Shown here in pieces: positions 10,030 to 18,830 of a stretch of 64,000 bases of DNA. The translations under genes were made by a program, and so were the position numbers. Below the pieces are notes generated by a model, which did no database searches, was not told the DNA's origin, and saw nothing but the letters and a program-made list of their open reading frames with translations. Origin of the DNA: Arthrobacter sp. ok362 (GTDB lineage: Bacteria; Actinomycetota; Actinomycetes; Actinomycetales; Micrococcaceae); assembly GCF_900102785.1 (NCBI RefSeq), contig NZ_FNGC01000001.1:35916-99915 (forward strand). The letters run 5' to 3'. Position 1 is the stretch's first letter. Each line of letters starts with the position of its first letter.

Positions 10030-10737
10030 TCAGCCGGTTACGGCCGCCGTCGCCCGGTTCCGGGCCGGTTCCTCGGTGAGCCGGCCCTGCTGGAGCCGGA
10101 AGCGCCGGTCCGTCTTGTTGGCCAGGGCGCGGTCGTGGGTGACCACGAGGATGGTGGTGTTGTGGTCCCGGCTGAGCGTGCTGAGCAGCTCGATGATGTG
10201 CTCGCCGGTCTGCTCGTCCAGGTTGCCGGTGGGTTCATCGGCCAGGATCAGCTTGGGTTCGTTCGCCAGCGCCCGGGCAATCGCCACCCGCTGCTGCTCG
10301 CCGCCGGAGAGCCGGTTGATGCGCCGCACGTGCTTGTCCGGATCGAGCTGGACCTGTTCGAGCAGCTGCCGGGCCCGCTCGGCCCGGGCGGCCTTGCGCA
10401 TCCCGGCAAACTCCATCGGCAGCATCACGTTGTCCACGGCCGAGAGATTCGGGATCAGGTTGAACTGCTGGAACACGAATCCGATGTCCCGGCGCCGGTA
10501 GTTGGTCAGCTTCCCGTCCGGCATGCTGGCCAGGCTCACGCCGTTGACCACCACGTCGCCGCTGGTGGGCTTGTCCAGCGCACCGAGCAAGGAGAGCAGG
10601 GTGCTCTTGCCGCTGCCGCTCTTGCCCACGATCGAGGCCAGCGTGCCCTGTTCGAGCTCGAAGCTGACGTCGTTGACCGGCTTGATGCTCCGGTCGCCGG
10701 ACTTGAACGTGCGGACCAGGTTCTTGACTTCGATCAT
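10030..10737 (-). CDS. ABC transporter ATP-binding protein (MacB/LolD type)
   Basis: A 235-residue ATPase with all motifs: Walker A GKSGSGKST (about 38-46), signature LSGGEQQR, Walker B LILADEPTGNLD and switch VVTHD. LolD/MacB-type sequence (NRLSGGEQQRVAIARAL), the class that drives FtsX-like permeases in lipoprotein handling, peptide export or cell-wall control rather than nutrient import. Start 10737 lies 2 bp after the permease stop (10740); its Shine-Dalgarno (GAGGAG) sits in the last permease codons. Confidence 0.93.
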   Translation of the reverse strand: MIEVKNLVRTFKSGDRSIKPVNDVSFELEQGTLASIVGKSGSGKSTLLSLLGALDKPTSGDVVVNGVSLASMPDGKLTNYRRRDIGFVFQQFNLIPNLSAVDNVMLPMEFAGMRKAARAERARQLLEQVQLDPDKHVRRINRLSGGEQQRVAIARALANEPKLILADEPTGNLDEQTGEHIIELLSTLSRDHNTTILVVTHDRALANKTDRRFRLQQGRLTEEPARNRATAAVTG

Positions 10738-10739
10738 GG

Positions 10740-12152
10740 CTATTCTCCTCGGAGGACTTCGATGGGACGGATGCGGGCGGTGAGCAGGGCCGGGACGAGG
10801 GCGCCGATGATGGCGACGCCGAAGACCGCGGCGATGCCCGCGGCGATGACGCCGGGGGAGGCGCTCGCCGTCACGGAGGTCAGCAGCTGGCTGGCCCCGC
10901 CGAAGGGTCCACCCTGGCCGCCGGGGAAGCCGCCGGGGCCGCCCCGCTGGCCGGCCGCCGCCGTCGTGCTGCTGGAGCTGATGAGGGCGCTGGCGATGCC
11001 GCCGCTGGCAAGGGAGGCGACGGCGGCGCCCACCACGCTGCCCAAGGCCACCAGCACGAGGGCCTCCAGCACAAACTGCAGGCCGATGGTGCGGTTAGGG
11101 GCGCCGATGGCCTTCAGCACGCCGATTTCGCGGCGGCGTTCGCGGACCAGCATGACCATGATCAGGAGGATGATCAGGCCGGCGGTGCCAAGGGCAGCGA
11201 CGAAGGCGATGAAGGAAATATTCTTGACGCTGTCCAGCGAGCTGACGGCGGTCGCAAGATTCCGCTGGCCTTGGGTGACGTCGGCCTTGCCGGAGCCGAG
11301 CGCCGCCTGCAGCGCGGTCTTGGCGGCGTCGACGTTTTCCATGCTGTTGACCGTGACGATCATGGTGGAGAGTTCGTCCGGCAGTGCGGCAAGGGTCTGG
11401 GCGGTCGGAAGCGTCACGTAGAGGGCGTTGTTGCCGAAGGCGGTGCCCGCGTCGAACAGTCCCTGGACGGTGAAGGTCTTGTCCTGGATGGTGAACGTCG
11501 AGCCCACGCTGAGGCCGTTCTTCGTGGCCAGTGTGGTGCCCAGCAGGGCGCCGGTGGACGCGGCGGTGTAGTTGCCCAGGCCGGTACCCTGCGTCAACTG
11601 CAGGGCCTTGCCGGTGGAGTCCACCCCGGCGCCGATGCCCGTTGCGGTGATGGGCAGCGAGAACGCCGGGGCGGCCGCGGTTGTGCTTCCGGAGGTGCCA
11701 GAAGTGCCGGTACTAGCTTGGTTACGGTTGCCGAGCGTGCCGGCGTCGACGGCGGCCGTGAGGCTCGTGGTGACGGAGGTGGCCGACTGCCCGCCGGGGC
11801 CGCCTTGGCCTGTCCGTCCGGACGCCGCCTCGGCAGCAATTTGAGCGGCGTTGCGCAGGCGCAGTGCCTTGGTGCCGACCACGCTGCTGACGTTGGGGAC
11901 GGCCGCCGCCGTGGCCGCCTGTGCCGAGGTCAGCGGCTCGCCGCCGCCTTCGAAACCCTGGCCGCCGGCCGGGTTCACGGTCAGGACCGTGCCCACCGAG
12001 GCGTTCAGCTCGGCCACCTTGCCGGTGACGGCCTGGTTGGCCACGAGCATGGCCAGGGCAAGTCCGATGGCTACGGCCAGCACGGCCACCACAGCGGCGG
12101 TCCTGACCTTGTTTCGGAAGGCGTTGCCTACACTCCGGGCAAGAACGCTCAC
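10740..12152 (-). CDS. FtsX/MacB-like ABC transporter permease
   Basis: A 470-residue permease: one N-terminal membrane helix, a long external domain (about residues 45-280), then three C-terminal helices of the FtsX fold with the family segment RRREIGVLKAIGA. The external domain and the last loop contain Gly/Ser/Gln-rich stretches (GGQGFEGGGEPLT, QRGGPGGFPGGQGGPFG) of likely disordered linker. The start is GTG 12152 with AGGAG close upstream; an in-frame GTG at 12212 would add 20 polar residues before the first helix and lacks a good ribosome site. Partner of the ATPase just downstream. Confidence 0.88.
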   Translation of the reverse strand: MSVLARSVGNAFRNKVRTAAVVAVLAVAIGLALAMLVANQAVTGKVAELNASVGTVLTVNPAGGQGFEGGGEPLTSAQAATAAAVPNVSSVVGTKALRLRNAAQIAAEAASGRTGQGGPGGQSATSVTTSLTAAVDAGTLGNRNQASTGTSGTSGSTTAAAPAFSLPITATGIGAGVDSTGKALQLTQGTGLGNYTAASTGALLGTTLATKNGLSVGSTFTIQDKTFTVQGLFDAGTAFGNNALYVTLPTAQTLAALPDELSTMIVTVNSMENVDAAKTALQAALGSGKADVTQGQRNLATAVSSLDSVKNISFIAFVAALGTAGLIILLIMVMLVRERRREIGVLKAIGAPNRTIGLQFVLEALVLVALGSVVGAAVASLASGGIASALISSSSTTAAAGQRGGPGGFPGGQGGPFGGASQLLTSVTASASPGVIAAGIAAVFGVAIIGALVPALLTARIRPIEVLRGE

Positions 12153-12326
12153 GGTACTCCTAATTTTTCTTGGGGGTCTCTTGCCGGACCCGATGTCCGG
12201 CGCTGATCCCACAGTGGTACGGGCCGCTGTGCGAACCTCCCGGCGAAGCTATGTCTGCGCTGTGAAGCGGAGTGCCGCAGGCAGCGCCACCGCCAGGGTG
12301 AGAGCCAGCGTCACAGCCAACGCAAA

Positions 12327-12360
12327 AGCCCCGGCCCTCCCTTGCGGGGGAGCCGGGGCT
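12327..12360 (-). terminator. Intrinsic terminator of the sugar transport operon
   Basis: A 9-bp stem AGCCCCGGC/GCCGGGGCT with inner CTCCC/GGGAG pairing; on the minus strand it is followed by TTTTG. It lies about 40 bp past the chvE-type stop codon. Confidence 0.85.
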
Positions 12361-12400
12361 CTGTTGCCTGGCGCGCGACAGTCGCGTGCCTAGACGGGTA

Positions 12401-13504
12401 CTACTGCTTGGTGATCGGTCCGAGTACCGGATCGTTGACGTAGGCCGTGTGTACGTTGTCCTTGGTCACGATGACCGGCTTCAGCAGGTACGCGGGAACA
12501 ACCTTGACTCCGTTGTTGTAGGACTTGTCGTCGTTGATCTCCGGCTTCTTGCCTGCCTGGACGTCGTTGACCATGGTGATCGAGTGGTCAACGAGCGCAT
12601 TGGTGTCTTTGTTGATGGTGGAGTACTGCTCGCCCGCCATGATGGACTTGACCGACTCAACCTCGGAGTCCTGGCCCGTGACAACCGGGATCGGCTTGCC
12701 GGCGGCCTTGACAGAGGTGATGATCGCGCGGGCCAGGGTGTCGTTCGGGGACAGCACGCCGTCAAGCGCGGCGCTGCCGTAAGTTCCTGCGAGCAGGGTG
12801 TCCATGCGCTTCTGGGCGTTCTCTGCCTTCCAGCCCTGGGTAACGGCCTGTTCGAAGCTCTTCTGGCCCGAGAGGACCTTCAGAGTGCCGTCGTCGATCT
12901 TCGGCTTCAGGACGCTCATGGCGCCGTCGAAGAAGACCTTCGCGTTGGCGTCGTCAGGGGAACCTGCGAAGAGCTCGATGTTGTACGGGCCTGCCGGCTT
13001 CTTGCCCTTCATTCCGTCCAGCAGCGCCTGGCCCTGGAGTTCACCGACCTTGAAGTTGTCGTAGGCCACGTAGTAGTCCACGTTCTCGGTGTTCAGGAGC
13101 AGGCGGTCATACGCGATGATCGTGGCGCCGGCATCCTTGGCCTGCTTGAGCTGGGTGCCCAGCTGCGCACCGTCGATGGCACCGACGATGATGAGCTTGT
13201 CGCCCTTGGTGATCATGGCACTAATCTGGTTCTGCTGATCCGAAACGCCGCCATTGGCGAACTGCACATCCGGCTTGTAGCCGGCCTTGGTGAGGCCGTC
13301 GTTGAACAGCTTTTCCGCCAGGACCCAGTTTTCCGAGGTCTTCTGGGGCAGCGCGACACCGATCGAGGAGCCCTTCGGGAAGGCCTCGCCTCCGGAGCTC
13401 GAACCGCCGGTAGTCCCGGTGTCGGAACGGCCGCAGGCCGTCAGCGCCAGTGCCGCAATAGCAGCGATCGCTGCTGCCTTTCCTGCTTTACCAATCATTC
13501 GCAT
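12401..13504 (-). CDS. chvE: Sugar ABC transporter substrate-binding lipoprotein (ChvE type)
   Basis: A 367-residue periplasmic-binding-protein-like lipoprotein: signal peptide with lipobox LTAC, Gly/Ser linker, then a two-lobe sugar-binding fold (GVALPQKTSENW, residues about 45-57; INDDKSYNNGVKVVPAYLL near the end). It matches the multiple-monosaccharide (ChvE/XylF-like) group that binds xylose, glucose, galactose or arabinose. Start ATG 13504 is chosen; a GTG at 13516 would add four residues, and neither has a strong ribosome site. Last gene of the mmsA-mmsB-chvE operon, so the binding protein is at the 3' end, unlike most such operons. Confidence 0.9.
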   Translation of the reverse strand: MRMIGKAGKAAAIAAIAALALTACGRSDTGTTGGSSSGGEAFPKGSSIGVALPQKTSENWVLAEKLFNDGLTKAGYKPDVQFANGGVSDQQNQISAMITKGDKLIIVGAIDGAQLGTQLKQAKDAGATIIAYDRLLLNTENVDYYVAYDNFKVGELQGQALLDGMKGKKPAGPYNIELFAGSPDDANAKVFFDGAMSVLKPKIDDGTLKVLSGQKSFEQAVTQGWKAENAQKRMDTLLAGTYGSAALDGVLSPNDTLARAIITSVKAAGKPIPVVTGQDSEVESVKSIMAGEQYSTINKDTNALVDHSITMVNDVQAGKKPEINDDKSYNNGVKVVPAYLLKPVIVTKDNVHTAYVNDPVLGPITKQ

Positions 13505-13569
13505 TGCTTGGTTCACTTTCTTTTGATGGTGTGCGGAGAAATCGGGGAAACGTGGACCAGGGGAGCCGC

Positions 13570-14838
13570 TCAGGCTCCCTTGGAGATGACGTCTGTGGTT
13601 TGGGTGGTCTCGTCGGCCTTGATCTCGTTGCTGCGGCTGAAGTTCTTCATCAGCATCCCGACGACGGACCTCTTGCCCTGGGTCTTGTTGTAGACGTCGA
13701 ACGCGACTGCGATCAGGAGCACCAGGCCCTTGATGATCTGGGTGAGGTCGGCGCCGACACCGAGGAGCTGCAGGCCGTTGTTCAGCACGGCCATGACCAG
13801 GCCACCGATGATCGAGCCGATCACGGTGCCCACGCCACCGGTGACCGCGGCGCCGCCGATGAAGACGGCCGCGATGGCGTCCAGTTCCCAGCCGACGCCG
13901 TCGAACGGGCCTGAGGCGGTGGAGCGGCCGACGAAGATCATGCCGGCGAGGCCGGCCAGCAAGGACATGTTCATCATGACCAGGAAGTTGACCTTCTTGG
14001 ACTGGACACCGGAGAGCTCGGCGGCGTGCCGGTTGCCACCGACGGCGTAGATGTGGCGGCCGATAACGGTCTTCGAGGAGATGAAGCCGTACACGAGGAC
14101 CAGGACGGCCAGGATCAGGCCCGGCACGGGGAAGGAGGTGCCCGGCCGGCCGGTGGCGAAGAGGTAGGTGGCGTAGAGGATGGCGCCGCAGACCAGGACC
14201 AGTTTGAGGACCATGACCCAGGCTTCGGAAACCTCGGCGCCGAGGGCCTTGGCGTTGCGGCGGGAGCGGATCTCGCTGAAGATCACGAACGCGACGCCGA
14301 GCAGGCCAATCAGCATGGTGGGGTTGTTGTAGCCGGTATTCGGTCCAAACTCAGGCAGGTAGCCGGAGCCGATGTACTGGAAATCCGTGGGGACCGGGAT
14401 GGTGTTCGACTTGCCGACCAACTGGTTGGCGCCGCGGAAGATCAGCATGCCGGCCAGCGTCACGATGAACGCCGGAATGCCGACGTAGGCCACCCAGAAT
14501 CCCTGCCAGGCCCCGATCAGGACGCCCAGCCCCAGCCCCATCAGGACGCCGATGTACCAGGGCAGTCCCCAGTCGCGGATGAAGAGGGACACGCAGACGC
14601 CCACGAAGGCGGCGACGGAACCGACCGAGAGGTCGATGTGCCCGGCGATGATGACCAGCACCATGCCGATGGCGAGGATCAGGATGTAGGAGTTGCCGTT
14701 GAAGAGGTTGATGACGTTGCCCGACGTGAGCGTGCGGCCCTCCGTAAAAATCTCGAAGAACACGATCAGCGCAACCAGGGCGAAGATCATGCCGAATTGG
14801 CGGGTATTGCCGCCAAAGAGCTTCTTGAGCGCGTTCAT
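13570..14838 (-). CDS. mmsB: Multiple-monosaccharide ABC transporter permease
   Basis: A 422-residue permease of the ribose/xylose (BPD_transp_2) class with about ten membrane segments and the family signatures GHIDLSVGSVAAF (about 80-92) and GGAAVTGGVGTVIGSIIGG (near 330-350). Start ATG 14838 has AAGGA eight bases upstream; an open frame upstream (to 15165) lies inside the ATPase gene and is not family sequence. Works with the ATPase upstream and binding protein downstream to import monosaccharides. Confidence 0.93.
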   Translation of the reverse strand: MNALKKLFGGNTRQFGMIFALVALIVFFEIFTEGRTLTSGNVINLFNGNSYILILAIGMVLVIIAGHIDLSVGSVAAFVGVCVSLFIRDWGLPWYIGVLMGLGLGVLIGAWQGFWVAYVGIPAFIVTLAGMLIFRGANQLVGKSNTIPVPTDFQYIGSGYLPEFGPNTGYNNPTMLIGLLGVAFVIFSEIRSRRNAKALGAEVSEAWVMVLKLVLVCGAILYATYLFATGRPGTSFPVPGLILAVLVLVYGFISSKTVIGRHIYAVGGNRHAAELSGVQSKKVNFLVMMNMSLLAGLAGMIFVGRSTASGPFDGVGWELDAIAAVFIGGAAVTGGVGTVIGSIIGGLVMAVLNNGLQLLGVGADLTQIIKGLVLLIAVAFDVYNKTQGKRSVVGMLMKNFSRSNEIKADETTQTTDVISKGA

Positions 14839-14891
14839 TGTTTCAGTCCTTGTGTCCGGGGTGTTCGGATTGTTCTGGTTGGTCCCATGGG

Positions 14892-16448
14892 TCAGGCGGA
14901 TTTGCGGGCGGACGTCATGAGTTTCATGAGGCTTTCCTGGCTGGCTTGGTCTTTGTCCAGGACGCCGGTGATGGCGCCTTCGAAGATCGTGTAGATGCGG
15001 TCCGAGAGGCCCAGCAGCTCGGGCAGCTCCGAGGAAATCACGATCACTGCCTTGCCCTCGTTGGCCAGCTTCTGGATGATGCCGTAGATCTCGAACTTGG
15101 CCCCGACGTCGATCCCGCGGGTGGGTTCGTCCAGGATCAGCACGTCCGGGTCGGTGAACATCCACTTCGCCAGCACGACCTTCTGCTGGTTGCCGCCGGA
15201 GAGCTTCGCGACACCTTCCTCCACGGAGGGCGTCTTGGTCCGCAGCGACTTCCGGTATTCCTCCGCGACGGCGTATTCCTTGTTCGTGTCCACCACGAAG
15301 TTCTTGCTGATCTTGCGCAGGTTCGCCGAGACCGTGGTGGCCTTGATGTCATCGAGCAGGTTCAGGCCCAGGGACTTGCGGTCCTCCGTGACGTAGCCCA
15401 GCCCGGCGTCGATCGCCTGGCGGACGCTTTTGAGCTGCAGTTCCTTGCCGTCTTTGTAGACGTGGCCCGAGATGAAGCGGCCATAGGAGCGGCCGAACAC
15501 GGACCGGGCCAGCTCGGTGCGTCCGGCCCCCATCAGGCCCGCGAACCCGACGATCTCGCCCCGGCGGACGAAGAAGCTGGAGTTCTTGCAGACCAGGCGG
15601 TCCTGGATCTGCGGGTGCCCGACGTTCCAGTTCTTCACCTCGAAGAGGACCTCGCCGATCTTCGGCTCGTGGTCCGGGAACCGGGATTCCAGCGTCCGGC
15701 CCACCATGCCCTTGATGATGCGGTCCTCGTCGACGCCGTCGGCCAAGACGTTCAGGGTCTCGATCGACTTGCCGTCGCGGATGATCGTGATCTCATCCGC
15801 GATCTGTTCGATCTCGTTGAGCTTGTGCGAAATGATGATCGAGGTGATGCCGCGGCCCTTCAGGCCCAGCATGAGGTCCAGCAGGTGCTGGGAATCGGAC
15901 TCGTTCAGCGCCGCCGTGGGCTCGTCCAGGATCAGGAGCTTCACCGACTTGTTCAGGGCCTTGGCGATCTCGACGAGCTGCTGCTTGCCGACGCCGATCT
16001 CCTTGATCGGGGTGTCCGGGTCCTCGCGCAGCCCCACCCGGGCCAACAGCTCGGTGGACCGCAGCCGGGCCTCGGCCCAGTCGATCACGCCGCGCTTGGT
16101 GGGCTCGTTCCCGAGGAAGATGTTCTCCATGATCGACAGTTCGGGGATGAGCGCGAGTTCCTGGTGGATGATCACAATCCCGGCGTGCTCGCTGGCCCGG
16201 ATGTCCTTGAATTCCTGGACCTCGTTCTGATACACGATGTCGCCGGTGTAGGTGCCGAAGGGGTACACCCCCGAGAGCACCTTCATCAGGGTCGATTTCC
16301 CGGCGCCGTTCTCACCGCAGATGGCGTGGATCTCGCCGGCCTTCACCCGCAGGCTCACATCGGCCAAAGCTTTAACGCCTGGGAATTCCTTGGTGATGGA
16401 GCGCATCTCGAGGATTAGCGGATCACTGTGCGTGTTGAGGGACGTCAT
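14892..16448 (-). CDS. mmsA: Multiple-monosaccharide ABC transporter ATPase
   Basis: A 518-residue double ABC protein, as usual in sugar importers of the CUT2 class. First domain has Walker [10 protein letters not shown] (about 45-53) and [11 protein letters not shown]; the second has the degenerate [10 protein letters not shown] in place of Walker A, normal for the family, plus LSGGNQQKV and [13 protein letters not shown]. First gene of the operon; its upstream region 16449-16578 carries a putative ROK operator at 16536-16562. Confidence 0.95.
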   Translation of the reverse strand: MTSLNTHSDPLILEMRSITKEFPGVKALADVSLRVKAGEIHAICGENGAGKSTLMKVLSGVYPFGTYTGDIVYQNEVQEFKDIRASEHAGIVIIHQELALIPELSIMENIFLGNEPTKRGVIDWAEARLRSTELLARVGLREDPDTPIKEIGVGKQQLVEIAKALNKSVKLLILDEPTAALNESDSQHLLDLMLGLKGRGITSIIISHKLNEIEQIADEITIIRDGKSIETLNVLADGVDEDRIIKGMVGRTLESRFPDHEPKIGEVLFEVKNWNVGHPQIQDRLVCKNSSFFVRRGEIVGFAGLMGAGRTELARSVFGRSYGRFISGHVYKDGKELQLKSVRQAIDAGLGYVTEDRKSLGLNLLDDIKATTVSANLRKISKNFVVDTNKEYAVAEEYRKSLRTKTPSVEEGVAKLSGGNQQKVVLAKWMFTDPDVLILDEPTRGIDVGAKFEIYGIIQKLANEGKAVIVISSELPELLGLSDRIYTIFEGAITGVLDKDQASQESLMKLMTSARKSA

Positions 16449-16535
16449 CTGCCCTTACGCCTCCAATGCATGACTTCGTTGTCCGCCGCTGCAAACCGCA
16501 GGGCCGTCTGATGCAAAAGTAAACTGGATCACGCC

Positions 16536-16562
16536 CTTGTCGTCAAGTCTTTAACGCAACGG
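16536..16562. promoter_or_regulatory. Putative ROK repressor operator, mmsA promoter
   Basis: A 27-bp element matching the one at 17795-17821 at 23 positions. Its core is an imperfect dyad CGTCAA-N4-TTAACG. It lies about 75-90 bp before the mmsA start and just past the ROK gene stop. Confidence 0.7.
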
Positions 16563-16578
16563 GCGGATAACGAAATGG

Positions 16579-17769
16579 TTAGTTACGCCGGATTCCGGCG
16601 TGCTGGAAGACCAAAGCGGTGGCCCCGAGGGCCTCTGCCCGGTCGCCCAGGGACGACATCGTGAGAGTGGTTGTCTCGCCGATGACCGGCACCGCGTGGC
16701 GGATCAGGCCGCGCCGAATCGGGTCCAGGAGCAGTTGGCCGAGCCCCGCCAGCGGACCGCCGACCACGATCACTTCGGGGTTGATCAGGTTCGCCACGTT
16801 GCCCAAGGCGCGTCCGACGGCGAGGCCGGCGTCGTCCACGACGCGGAGCGTGGCGGGGTCCCGTTCGAGGGCCTTGCGCACGATGTCCCCGGGCGTGAGC
16901 GGCCGGTCCTCGCCGCGGCTCAGGAGCTCGATCATGGTGGTGGTGGAGGCGATGGTTTCCAGGCAGCCCCGGTTCCCGCAGCGGCAGATCAGCCCGTGCT
17001 CGTGGATTGTGGCGTGGCCGATTTCGCCGGTGATGCCGACGTTGCCGTAGTAGGGAATGCCGTTGAGGATCAATCCCGCACCGATGCCCGAGCCGATCTT
17101 GAGAAACATCAGGTTGCTGATGCCGCTGTGCGGCCCCCACGTGACCTCGGAGAGGGCGCCCAGGTTGGCGTCATTGTCCACGAATACAGGCAGTTCCAGC
17201 GCTTCTTCGAGGCGTCTAAGGATATTGATGCCCACCCATTCGGGCAGGATCGCGCCCTGCGCCACGGTGCCGGTGCGGCGGTCGATGGGGCCGGGAATTC
17301 CGACGCCGGCACCCACCAGGGCGCTGCGCTCCACACCGCTGTCCGCGAGCAGCCGGTCCAGCACGCCGACGGCGGCCTGGATGCCCTCCTCGGCGTGGTG
17401 GCCCAGCGGCAGCAGGACCGACTCTTCGGCGATCACGTGGTAGCTGAGCGAGGCCAGCACGACGCGCAGGTGGCGCCGGCCGAAGTCGATCCCGACGGCG
17501 ACGGCTCCGTTGCTGTTGAGCCGGACGTTGAGGGCGCGCCGCCCGGAGCTGGTGATCGGCTCGGTGGAAGCAAGTCCGGCGTCCTGCATGATCTTGACGA
17601 TGTTGGAGACGGTGGCCGTTGAGAGGCCTGTCTGGCGGGCCAGTTCCGCCTGTGTGGAAGGGCCGGCGAGGAGGCATTCGATGATCCGCTGCTGGTTCAG
17701 GTGCCGGAGGGCGGACTGCGATCCGGGGTTCTTGGTTCGGCTCCTCGTTGAGCGCGTTGGTGAGGGCAT
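16579..17769 (-). CDS. ROK family transcriptional repressor
   Basis: A 396-residue regulator: N-terminal winged helix-turn-helix (QAELARQTGLSTATVSNIVK, about residues 39-58), then an ASKHA sugar-kinase-like domain with GIDFGRRHLRV, VDNDANLGAL, and a zinc-type cluster CRCGNRGCLE. These ROK traits fit XylR/NagC-type sugar-responsive repressors. Start ATG 17769 is preferred to the TTG at 17805 because the latter lies within the putative operator 17795-17821. Adjacent to and co-oriented with the sugar transporter operon it probably controls, and probably autoregulated; the ligand is likely the transported sugar. Confidence 0.9.
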   Translation of the reverse strand: MPSPTRSTRSRTKNPGSQSALRHLNQQRIIECLLAGPSTQAELARQTGLSTATVSNIVKIMQDAGLASTEPITSSGRRALNVRLNSNGAVAVGIDFGRRHLRVVLASLSYHVIAEESVLLPLGHHAEEGIQAAVGVLDRLLADSGVERSALVGAGVGIPGPIDRRTGTVAQGAILPEWVGINILRRLEEALELPVFVDNDANLGALSEVTWGPHSGISNLMFLKIGSGIGAGLILNGIPYYGNVGITGEIGHATIHEHGLICRCGNRGCLETIASTTTMIELLSRGEDRPLTPGDIVRKALERDPATLRVVDDAGLAVGRALGNVANLINPEVIVVGGPLAGLGQLLLDPIRRGLIRHAVPVIGETTTLTMSSLGDRAEALGATALVFQHAGIRRN

Positions 17770-17794
17770 GCTATGAAGCGTGACGCATTCACGG

Positions 17795-17821
17795 CTTGTA
17801 GTCAAGAAGTTAACGCAACGG
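17795..17821. promoter_or_regulatory. Putative ROK operator, autoregulatory site
   Basis: Second copy of the 27-bp element at 16536-16562; both contain GTCAAG-N3-TTAACGCAACGG. Lies 26-52 bp before the ROK start codon at 17769. Confidence 0.7.
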
Positions 17822-18014
17822 TAACGGCCGCGTGGGTTCCCGGGGACGCGAAGGGCCGGCGGCCCTCCCTGTCTCTACCGGCGGGACGTTCCGCCCTGTT
17901 CGTCGGCCATGCAGGCGGAAATGCACCAAATGCGGTTTCCCGGGCCGCGGCTACTCTGGGATCAGAGAGTCCGCAGTGTTCCTGCGGAGGTACCCGGAGA
18001 GTCGTGAGGTGGTA

Positions 18015-18830
18015 ATGGTGCTGCTGGCCCTGATGCAGGCGAACGCCGCCGTGCTGGATGTGAAGACGAACTGCGCCGCGGTGGAGGAGGCGGCGCGCGA
18101 GGCGTCCGCCGCGGGTGCCCAGCTGTTGCTGACGCCGGAACTCTTCCCGGTGGGCTACGCGCCGCTTCGGCTGCGGTCAGCCTTCGATCCGGGCACGCTG
18201 CCTGCGCTCCGGGAGGCCCTGGCCGGCATCGCCCGGCGTCACAATATCGCCCTGGTCTACAGCCTCCCTGCTGTAACGCCGGCGGGGGAGTGGCACATTT
18301 CCGCAACCCTTATTGACGCGTCCGGCGACGAACTGCTCAGCTACGACAAGGTGCACCTGTTCGGCCCCGACGAGCGCGCAGCGTTTGCACCGGCCGCGGC
18401 AGCCCCCGGGATCGTGGAGTTCCACGGGCTCAAGACGGCCCTGGCGATTTGCTACGACATCGAGTTTCCCGAGTCAGCGCGGGCCGCCGCCGTGCGCGGT
18501 GCCGAACTGCTATTGGTGCCGACCGCACTCGCTGGCGGATTCGAGGCCGTGCCGCAGGTGCTGGTCCGGGCCAGGGCGCTGGAGAACCAGTTGGCGGTGG
18601 CGTACGCCAACCACACCGGCGGAGAGGAAGGCTACGACTTCCGCGGCGGCAGCATCGTCGCGGGCCCGGACGGCACGGTCCTGGCCGCGGCCGGCCACGG
18701 GACGGAACTGCTTTTCGCCGAGCTGGGAGGAGCTGTGCACGCCGTCGCGGACAGGGCACATGATGCGGACGACGCCGTCGCCTACCTGCGTGACCGCCGC
18801 CCGGACGTTTACCGGTCCTGGGGCATCTGA
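18015..18830 (+). CDS. davA: Nitrilase-superfamily amidase, likely 5-aminovaleramidase
   Basis: A 271-residue carbon-nitrogen hydrolase. The Glu-Lys-Cys triad is visible: Glu42 in TPELFPVGY, Lys112 in SYDKVHLFGPDE, Cys146 in AICYDIEFPE. DavA of Pseudomonas, which hydrolyses 5-aminovaleramide to 5-aminovalerate in lysine breakdown, belongs to this family and has this length; the specific call rests on the neighbouring DavB-type monooxygenase (22279-24003). ATG 18015 has GAGGTGG just upstream; an open frame extending to 17832 is Arg-rich non-family sequence. The gene converges on pucR, with 22 bp of overlap at the 3' ends. Could instead act on another amide. Confidence 0.78.
   Translation: MVLLALMQANAAVLDVKTNCAAVEEAAREASAAGAQLLLTPELFPVGYAPLRLRSAFDPGTLPALREALAGIARRHNIALVYSLPAVTPAGEWHISATLIDASGDELLSYDKVHLFGPDERAAFAPAAAAPGIVEFHGLKTALAICYDIEFPESARAAAVRGAELLLVPTALAGGFEAVPQVLVRARALENQLAVAYANHTGGEEGYDFRGGSIVAGPDGTVLAAAGHGTELLFAELGGAVHAVADRAHDADDAVAYLRDRRPDVYRSWGI

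Noticed and set aside
7627..11421. Very long open frame on the plus strand (1264 codons)
   Set aside because: It runs antisense to five recognised minus-strand genes; long antisense frames are expected in high-GC DNA, and its composition is low-complexity.
12152..12212. Earlier GTG start for the FtsX-like permease
   Set aside because: It would add 20 polar residues before the first membrane helix and has no ribosome site.
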